DNA of 64,000 nt. It comes from Pegea sp. RAD2-039. Its lineage: Eukaryota > Chordata > Thaliacea > Salpida > Salpidae. Of the stretch, positions 56,466 through 64,000 are shown one piece after another. A model generated the notes under the pieces. The model was given only the letters and a program-made list of their open reading frames with translations, made no database searches and was not told where the DNA came from. Every line of letters starts with the position of its first letter. The first letter of the stretch is position 1. The stretch spans positions 62,001 through 126,000 of the forward strand of contig JAQGEQ010000322.1 in NCBI GenBank assembly GCA_034620365.1, read 5' to 3'. The position numbers were made by a program, and so were the translations under genes.

Positions 56466-57490
56466 TATCATTATTTCATGAAATGAAATAAATTTTTGCT
56501 TTTTAAATATTGTGATGGAAAAAAGATAAAGCTAAAAAAATATGAAAAAATAAAAGTTTTGTCAAAAATTTGTTTCACTTTGTTAAATCTTTTTCTATTA
56601 TCAAGACAAAATGTAAAAACAGATATTTTTTTAAAAGATTCACGATACATTTGAATTTTCTGAAAATTACATTTTTTAAAAGGAAACAATAATTATTTCT
56701 AAACATAATATTACAATATATATTAATTGTATGTTATATTATATATATTACAATATATTATATAATATTAAAGATCGTTTGACAATTGCATGAACTTTAT
56801 AATTTTTATCAGATATATAATTTTAGATATTCGACTTTTTAAAAATAAGGATTTCAGATGTATTTCTGTTTAATGCTTACTTTTATTTGATAAATATATT
56901 TGGTAAGAGCTTTTTATACTTAAATCTCATTTTCAATTGAAGGATTATTTTGTGTGAATTTTTTAGAAAAGAACTCATAAATCTAATTGATTTTTATTTC
57001 TTATTTTTATCTGGTTATAAAAAATTAAAAAAGAATAACAATAGTAAGTTACATTTTTGTATTGCTCTCAATTTAATATTTGCAGATATTTAATCTTATA
57101 CTTCATTTAAAAATATTTTTTTTGTTATTTAAAGTTTTGTATTTTGAATTTATTTTGCTTGTGACTATTGATGACTTTTTCTAGTTTATGAAAAATACTA
57201 TTTGAAATTTAAATTATAAAAGTATCTGATTTTATTTTTATGCTGATTTGTAATAATTTTGATTTTTTTGAGAAAACATGTCTTTACTTTCATCTATCTT
57301 ATATATTAAATTTATACTGTTCCAATTATAATAATCAACATGAATCAAATTTATTTTTTTGCTATTGATGATCATTTGATCAAATTCATATAAGTTGGTT
57401 TATATAATTTTTGTTGGTTTGAAATTGAAGCTTTTTTTAATAAGATTTTTAATAAAGTTTATTATTTTTAGCTGAAATTAGTCCTAATAG
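56466..57490. other. AT-rich region upstream of PIN4
   Basis: Contains a very AT-rich TATA-type palindromic stretch near 56705-56770. The PIN4 promoter and a 5' untranslated exon (acceptor-like TTTTTAG at about 57466-57472) may lie here. Confidence 0.35.
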
Positions 57491-57493
57491 AAA

Positions 57494-57883
57494 ATGCCTA
57501 AAAAAAATGCTTCTAAAGGTAATACTAGTAAAGGATCTAAAAAAGATGCTGGTGGTGACAATTCAAAATCCAAAGAAAAAAAAGGAGGTACATCCTCTGT
57601 AAAAGTTCGTCATATTTTATGTGAGAAACATTCCAAAAGTATGGAAGCAATGGAAAAGTTAAAAGCTGGAATTAAGTTTAATGAAGTTGCAGCTCAATAT
57701 AGTGAAGATAAAGCAAGATCAGGCGGTGATCTAGGTTGGATGATAAGAGGTTCTATGGTAGGACCATTTCAAGATGCTGCCTTTGCTTTACCAATTAGTA
57801 GTCTTGCTTCCCCTCATTATACTGACCCACCAGTAAAAACCAAGTTTGGTTATCACATAATTATGGTTGAAGGTAAAAAATGA
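57494..57883 (+). CDS. PIN4: Parvulin-type peptidyl-prolyl isomerase PIN4 (Par14)
   Basis: Par14 is a rotamase found in nucleus and cytoplasm and linked to pre-ribosome maturation and chromatin. A single 129-aa exon (human 131). Residues 1-35 form a basic Lys, Ser and Gly-rich tail ([17 protein letters not shown]) as in the family. The parvulin domain follows: [20 protein letters not shown], then [40 protein letters not shown], and a final [14 protein letters not shown]. Active-site positions typical of parvulins are present (His in VRHILC, Met and Phe in GSMVGPFQ, His in GYHIIMV). AATAAA at about 57903 lies 20 bp past the stop. The gene is tail-to-tail with PBK, 123 bp between stop codons. 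Confidence 0.96.
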   Translation: MPKKNASKGNTSKGSKKDAGGDNSKSKEKKGGTSSVKVRHILCEKHSKSMEAMEKLKAGIKFNEVAAQYSEDKARSGGDLGWMIRGSMVGPFQDAAFALPISSLASPHYTDPPVKTKFGYHIIMVEGKK

Positions 57884-58006
57884 ACTGTAATTTACTGAAA
57901 CTAATAAAAAAATCGTTCACTGAGCTTTTTTCTATAAATTTAAGAACTTGAGTTTATTAAAAGGTTAAAAAATGTTTATTGAAAACAGCAGTAGTAAATA
58001 CAAAAG

Positions 58007-59369
58007 TTAGAATTCCAGTCGCATTTTTGGCTCTTTAAACTCCTCTTTAGTATCTTCCAAATCTTCTTCAATTAATTCAACCTTCAAACTTTCTTTCAAG
58101 TCCTTAGCATTTGGTCTTCTTTCTTGAATAGGGTCAGTGCACATCCAGTAGGTTTGAAAAGCTTGAGAATAACTTGGACTGAATTTTTCTTGAAATAGAT
58201 TAGGTCTTTCACCTACAACACCAACAAGTCTGACGTTTTACTTCTAAGAGTTACAAATACTTACCGAGTTGAAATTCTAGATTTTCTTCAGCTATATCAT
58301 AAACTTCCTGAAATTCTTCCTCTGTTTCATAATCTGCTTCATCAGGAAAATCTTCTAAGTGAGGCATAGAAAGGGAAAGCATCTCAAATACAACACAACC
58401 AAAAGCATAGATGTCGGCTTTATCAGTCGCAGGTTGCTCTGTATCAATTAGTTTTTAACATTTAGAAGTACAAGTTGAAGAAAATCACCTTCAATAACTT
58501 CTTTGCATGTCCATAATCTAGTTCCGTACGAACTTTCATTATTTTCAGCCACCATTTCAGATGTCAGTTTCAATGTATTTCCAAAATCACACAGCTTAAT
58601 TGTGGAAAAGTCGTTCTGTTAAAAGTAACTTCAGTTAAAATACAAGTTTTTGAAATAATTCACTTAAAAAAGTAAAAATTACTTTTAGAATTATGTTGGG
58701 GCTTTTAATATCACCATGAAGCAGAGATTTGTCATTATGTAGATACTCCAAGGCATTTACAACAGCTAGAGAAACTTTTTTAATATCTCGCGGTAGAAAC
58801 GGTCCTGGAAATTAATAATTAAATTTTCAATTTAAATTATATATTTCAATGAAACCTGAACCACTTTCAATACGTTGCTCAATCAAGGCAAACAAAGATG
58901 ATTCACATGATTCCATTGACAAAACATAAGTTCCATCAGATTTTTTTGATAAGGATTTAAACTTAACAATGTTGATATGATTTAATTCTTCCAGAATTTT
59001 TGCTTCAGTTTTCACTCTAAAGTATGCAAGAAATTAATAAAATAAAAATATAAAACTAATATATTACCTGGCGTTGATAGCTTGCTTTTTACCTATAGCC
59101 ATTTTCACCGCCCATGGAGTTAAAGGTCCTTTTTTATTTCGTCTTTCAAGAAGTTTCACTTCCACGTCTATAAAAGAAATTATCAAAATAGATTCATTTG
59201 AAATAAAGTATCAAATGTTAAAAAGTAACTAACAGGTTCCAAAACCAAGTCTTTTCATTAAAGGTGTGCCAGGTAAGCTAATAAATGGAGTGGGAAAAGG
59301 ACTAGTTTGGAAGACACCGTCAGATTTCTTATAGCGCATAGAATTTTTTGGAGTTCCAAAACCAACCAT
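58007..59369 (-). CDS. PBK: PBK/TOPK-family protein kinase
   Basis: PBK (TOPK) is a MAPKK-like Ser/Thr kinase active in mitosis and in proliferating or germline cells. Seven exons join in phase to 341 aa (human 322): 59234-59369, 59068-59167, 58856-59016, 58683-58804, 58489-58615, 58265-58438 and 58007-58212. The N-terminus has three Thr-Pro sites (FGTPKNS, FPTPF, LPGTPLMKRLGFGT), the last matching human PASPFMQKLGFGTG. Kinase motifs: PWAVK (ATP-anchoring Lys), KTEAKILEELNHINIVKF (helix C Glu), SLLHGDIKSPNIILK (catalytic loop HGD, as in human PBK instead of HRD), IKLCDFG (DFG; human PBK has DVG), YGTRLWTCKEVIEE where the APE region should be, and DKADIYAFGCVVFEMLSLSM. The C-terminal tail is acidic. 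Identification rests on the N-terminal block, HGDIKS and the length; other MAPKK-like relatives are unlikely. Confidence 0.92.
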
Positions 59370-59374
59370 GATTT

Positions 59375-62300
59375 TTTCATAGATTTTATAATAAAATTTT
59401 AAAAAAGGTTTTTCCTTAGAACAGTGATATTTTAAATTCAGGAAAGTTGTTTTAAAAATATGTATCAAGATAATCTTAAAAATTAATTTATTATCAATAC
59501 TTGTAATAGTAGCTATTATAAAATTCAATTAATTTATTATAAATTTGGTTAAAAAACTATGAAACTTAATCAAAATAATCTCAAAAATAAACAATTCAAC
59601 TTATAATAATTTCAACTCTAAAAATTCATAAAACTGTAAATCAAATTGAGTTACCAAAAACTATAAAGAAAATGTTTAAAAAAACATAATTGCAGAAATA
59701 ATAAAAACTATTAGCTAGCCAAAAAAGTAATTGCATTTTTAAAAATATAAAATCATCAATATGATAGAAAAATAAATCACAAAATTTATACCAGAAATTA
59801 GCTTGAAAATAATTACTTACTTAAATGTACTAAAAGTAATATTAAGAAAATGTTTATTAAAAGGTTTTCACAAACTTATTAAAAATATTTTCAAATAAAT
59901 ATGATAGCATTAATATATAATTTAAACATATTGTATTTTCTCCTTAAATTAAATACTACCTCCAAGAAATTCAGTAAACAAAATCAGTTACAGCTAGAAA
60001 AATCATATTAAGGGGTTTTAAATGACCACAAAATATAAATAAAATTGCATAAAACCCAGAATTCAGCGCGCAAAAATCTGGTTTGAAAATAATTTTACTT
60101 TTTAAAAAGAAAGTTGTTAAAAACCAAAGCTGTAAATATTCAATTATAAAAACAGAAATGTAAATCAGATCATATTTTGATAAGAAAAAAACTAAATATA
60201 TATTTTTTATATGGATTAATTTACTTTTAAAACAGAGTTTTACGGCTAACATTTAATTTTAAATTTTTAATCTTGCAACTAATTGTAGTTTTTTGTCGCA
60301 TATAAATACCAAATCTTAATATATATAATCTTAGTATGATTTCCATTTTTTACGGATAGTTTTTTTAGGTTGTTATATTCTTATTTAAACTTTATCTTGA
60401 TTATCGTTTTTTTTTTAATTATGAGTAGAACAAATTTAGTTTTACGAACAAAAATTGTTTTTTTTAACTTTAATTAAATGTTTTGGTATGTATTTAACGA
60501 GACTATTATATTCAAAAGATTAAGTAATTTAATAGACCAGAAATTTGGTATAAGAAATTGCATAATAACTGATTTTTCCTAAGAATACTTAATAATTATT
60601 TCTTTATATAAGAAACTCCTTTACTATTTGGCAATCGACTTGGTTGGTTGTAATGTTAAGTTATTTTGTCAATAAGAGGTTTTCAAAAGAAATTCCATTT
60701 ACTATTTAATTTTATACCTTTCAATAAACTTCTTTTCAAATTTTTTCCAATGTAGACTCAAATTTTTAGCATTTTTTACGAACAAAGAGAGGTTTTAAAA
60801 TAATCAAAAAAAGTTTTTTAAGAAATATATTTGATATTAAAAAAAGGATTTTACTTTGCCTCTTAAGCACCCTCAACAACCAAGCGCAGCACTTATTTCT
60901 AAGATAAGTTTTGCTTTGGGTTATTAACTTTATGTTCCTATTAAATTATAACGAACACAACAAGTAAAGGGAAATTTTCAACAAAACTACAAAGGACTAT
61001 TTATCAGAAGAGTCACTGCTAAAATCAAGAATTGATTAAATAGTTACTTGGTTGTAAATAACTATATGTTTAAGTAAATATTTACTCGCTTGAAATCTTA
61101 TAATGTTGTGTTGAAACTCAATTTTAATAAGAACATTATCTATTTTTTTATAATTTGTGTCAGAAATAATGTGCTCCTTCAAAATTCTTAGTTTTTAAGG
61201 TAATAGATTATTTTGAAATTATTCTAAGAATCATCTATTTCTTGAATCTTGAAAAAAGTTTTTGGATAAAACAAACTCTCTTGTTACAGATCAAATGAAA
61301 GTATTTGAAAATGAATAATTGTTAAAAATAACTTTTAAGAAATATTTTATTTCAATTTCTATAGAAAAACTTACTTAAAGTAAAAAACTATTCATCAGCT
61401 GCTTAATTTTCAGTCACCGATAACCTCTTAATATTTTGAAGTAGATAATTAATCTTTTTTGTGGCTGGGTACCACTTAGCAGTTAAGATTCTGCTATTTA
61501 TACAACTATTTCAGTAAAAAATTATTTAATCTTTTTAACTTATTAAACATTTTGACTTTCGATTTTGATATGATATTTTGTTCAGTAACTATTTAAAGTT
61601 TTGTAATATTTTGGCTTCTGATTCTATTTAGTTTATTCCAACGATTTTTGAAATAAGCCAGTTTATAATTTGTTTATGAGTTCCAAACAAGATATAAACT
61701 GGCTTATTTCAAATAAGTATTAAAAAGTATTCCAAAAAACCTTTAATAATATGAAATAACTACTTCATTAGCTAAACTATTCATAGTTCAATTATATAAA
61801 AAATGATACCTGATGCAATAGAAATTAAGTTTATTATTAAATTATTATTATTACTTATTAATTAATTACTAATGAACCATTCTAAATGCCTAAACTTTTT
61901 CAAAAACCTAATTATTATTTCAAAAATTAGATACGATAAAAATTTAAATAAGTTCTTATTAATTAAAGACACATGTTGAAAGTAGAAAATATTTTACCAT
62001 TTTTGGAATATTGATTAAGAATATATGAATTTGATATCAGTTGGTTTATATGGTTTCCTCTGGCAAAAATTTGAATAAAATTTCATAAAAAAGTTCCAAG
62101 AAAATAATCCGTGCGTGAAGCTTAAATTCTTTAAAATTATAACTTAATTAAACATTTTTAAAGTTAAAAAAATTTTGATTTCAAATTAAAAAATAGGATC
62201 TCCCAACTTTAATCTTTTGATCTTTCAAATAATGAAAAAAGTAGAAGAATTTAGAAACTATCGAATATTGTTGTTACTGATTGGGTGCTGAATGATAAAA

Positions 62301-64000
62301 GCATAAAAGATGACGATTGTATACTTTGTAAAAAATAAAATTTAAAAACTAAATTAATTTTTTATTGACTAAGTTTAATTGTTTTATGAGTAAATAATTA
62401 TTAATTTAAATTCATAATAAAAATTAAATCATTTAAAAAAAAATATTAATTTACCTGATAACTGCTTTATGATTTATTGTCGAAATAGATAATTTTTTTA
62501 TTTATTAAAGGTCGGCTTTGTACAAAACTGTTTGTTCTCACAAAACTAACTTTTTAATACAGTTCAAATTACTGTATTTAGTGTCTGATGCTTTTAGATT
62601 TAATTATTGGTTTAAAATTTAAGGAGCGCTTTTCAAGAAAGGCTTTTAGTCTGATAGGAAACCATCTTTCATAACATATTTAGAAATAAATCTCTTGCTT
62701 ACGTAAAATAAACTATTGTTTAAAATGGGAAAATTCATTAACTTCCCCCTTACACTTAAAACAACTAAATAATGATGACAATGAATAAAAGATTTCATTG
62801 TCTAATTAGCTTTCAAAATCTCAGTTCATTTTTATACAAATGACAAAAAGCCATTTTGAAATTTAGGATGTTTGCAGCAAGCTTGTTAAACACAAATAAT
62901 TTTGTATAAGAGTATTTATTTTATTATCCTTTGTGTTAGGTTTGACTAACAATTATATATAAAACCACAAACTTTTTATCTGATGACTGATAGCGGTTTA
63001 TTACAGTTTGATCATTTCTATTTTGAGCTTTTAACAAAACCTATTTCTATTTAAAAACCAAATTGATTTCTTAGAGTCTGAATGGAATCAATTGTTAGGC
63101 TCTAAATTCAGACATACTTTGTCACAAAAACTCTTTATACTATAATAAAAGACTTATCTGTCTTCTGAAACTAATTTGGAAATGAAATCTTATGAATTTT
63201 ATAATTTAGTTTTAATTTATACTTTGAAGTTATGATTTGCGTTAAACGATAACTTCAATAACTAAAAAAAAGTTAGCAATTTTATATTAATATATAAATT
63301 TGTATTTTATACAATTGGTAAAATCAGAGATTTTAATAAACTTCTTGGTAAATTTCATTCAACTATAAAAACATTTAATGTTGAAGCTTAGAAAAAAGTT
63401 TGAAAAAAGCCATAAACCATGACATAGGCCATAAATAAATTATAAAACTTATCTTTGAAAATTATCTTTTTATTAAACAATTCAAATAAATAAAATAATT
63501 TAAGATCAATGATAGAAAGTGAAGCAATAAAAGATAATTCTTCTTTTATGTATAAATCTATATAATGGTTGAAAGATTTTATACTACTTAAAAGCTAATT
63601 AAGTTTTAAAACTATTCTCTGTTGCAATTGTAACAAATTAAGTAAAAATACTTGACAAAGCTACATAGAAAACATACACAACTTATGTGTTAGAAAAAGA
63701 ATGTTTAAGAAATTGTAAATATTAATCAATGAAAATTTGATTAGTTAAAAATAGAAATATTTCTCAGATTTGATAAAAAAAAGAAATCAAAAGTAAACCT
63801 GTAAAAAATGTGGTTTATAGATGTTTATACAAATTATAATTTTTACATTGTAACTAATTTATATTTTATCTCAAATCTACCAGCTATTTTGGTTTCAAAA
63901 TTTATTTTCGTAAAAAATTTTATATCAGCAAAAACCTTTTAAAAATAATTTAATTCGTAGTGAAAAAAGAAATCAGAAAACTTTGTGATTTATCATACTT
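59375..64000. other. AT-rich right flank, no gene seen
   Basis: About 4.6 kb of AT-rich sequence. The open frames at 59971-60252 (minus) and elsewhere are Phe, Ile and Lys-rich composition artefacts. The PBK promoter should be at the left end. The one structured element is the hairpin at 61647-61713. Confidence 0.4.
61647..61713. other. Pre-miRNA-like hairpin
   Basis: TTGAAATAAGCCAGTTTATA and its exact reverse complement form arms of 21 bp (61647-61667 and 61693-61713). Inside, a further TTGTTT/AAACAA pairing follows a small bulge, leaving a terminal loop of about 10 nt. The fold is about 67 nt with one long stem, the size and shape of an animal microRNA precursor. The strand of origin is unknown because the stem is nearly perfect. 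A short inverted-repeat transposon remnant is the alternative. No known miRNA is recognised. Confidence 0.45.

Noticed and set aside
59971-60252. 93-codon minus-strand open frame near the right end
   Set aside because: Same composition artefact; no motif and no splice context.

Overview
The window is AT-rich animal genomic DNA, roughly 70-80% A+T outside a few genes. The coding sequences are split by spliceosomal GT-AG introns, and most gene models below could be joined by eye with reading phase preserved at every junction. The gene set is metazoan: complexin, a BRPF bromodomain-PHD-PWWP scaffold, an Orthopedia-type homeobox gene, and conserved housekeeping genes. The prenylated (CAAX) complexin end fits an invertebrate. 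The phylum cannot be settled from the sequence alone.

Layout. 1-5.99 kb: no recognisable gene. 6.0-8.3 kb (+): complexin, with two possible terminal exons. 10.4-12.3 kb (-): an orphan coiled-coil gene. 15.05-19.52 kb (-): BRPF, 16 exons and 1124 aa as joined, in a CpG-rich island full of TGACGTCA and X-box-like palindromes. 21.9-22.5 kb (-): the 3' end of a LINE. 23.9-24.9 kb (+): an intronless gene for a secreted leucine-rich repeat protein. 28.66-31.38 kb (+): an Orthopedia-like homeobox gene. 32.03-34.58 kb (-): PSMD5. 35.45-36.95 kb (-): intronless SF3A3. 38.1 kb: a copy of the LINE 3' tail. 39.71-45.34 kb (+): COPA, 22 exons and 1218 aa. 45.68-47.81 kb (-): RNMT. 48.5-49.4 kb (+): a broken LINE of the same family as the 22 kb copy. 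50.0-50.4 kb: a tRNA-derived SINE-like element. 51.11-52.63 kb (-): an MPV17/PMP22-family gene. 53.0-53.58 kb (-): COQ10. 55.2-56.46 kb: a composition island of unknown origin. 57.49-57.88 kb (+): PIN4. 58.01-59.37 kb (-): PBK/TOPK kinase. 59.4-64 kb: no gene seen, but one pre-miRNA-like hairpin at 61.65 kb.

Functionally this is a mix of unrelated housekeeping genes (proteasome assembly, splicing, COPI transport, mRNA capping, mitochondrial ubiquinone) and developmental or neuronal genes (complexin, homeobox, BRPF), as expected for a chromosome rather than a dedicated gene cluster. COPA/RNMT and PIN4/PBK are tail-to-tail pairs with short gaps. MPV17-family/COQ10 are head-to-tail neighbours.

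The most unusual signal is in BRPF. Its tiny introns (48-58 nt) mostly carry either a TGACGTCA palindrome next to the 3' splice site or an RFX-type X-box palindrome in mid-intron. A third, longer intron signal is a 31-bp tandem array with an X-box in each unit. All exon joins were made by eye. Boundaries were checked by phase arithmetic but not by RNA data.
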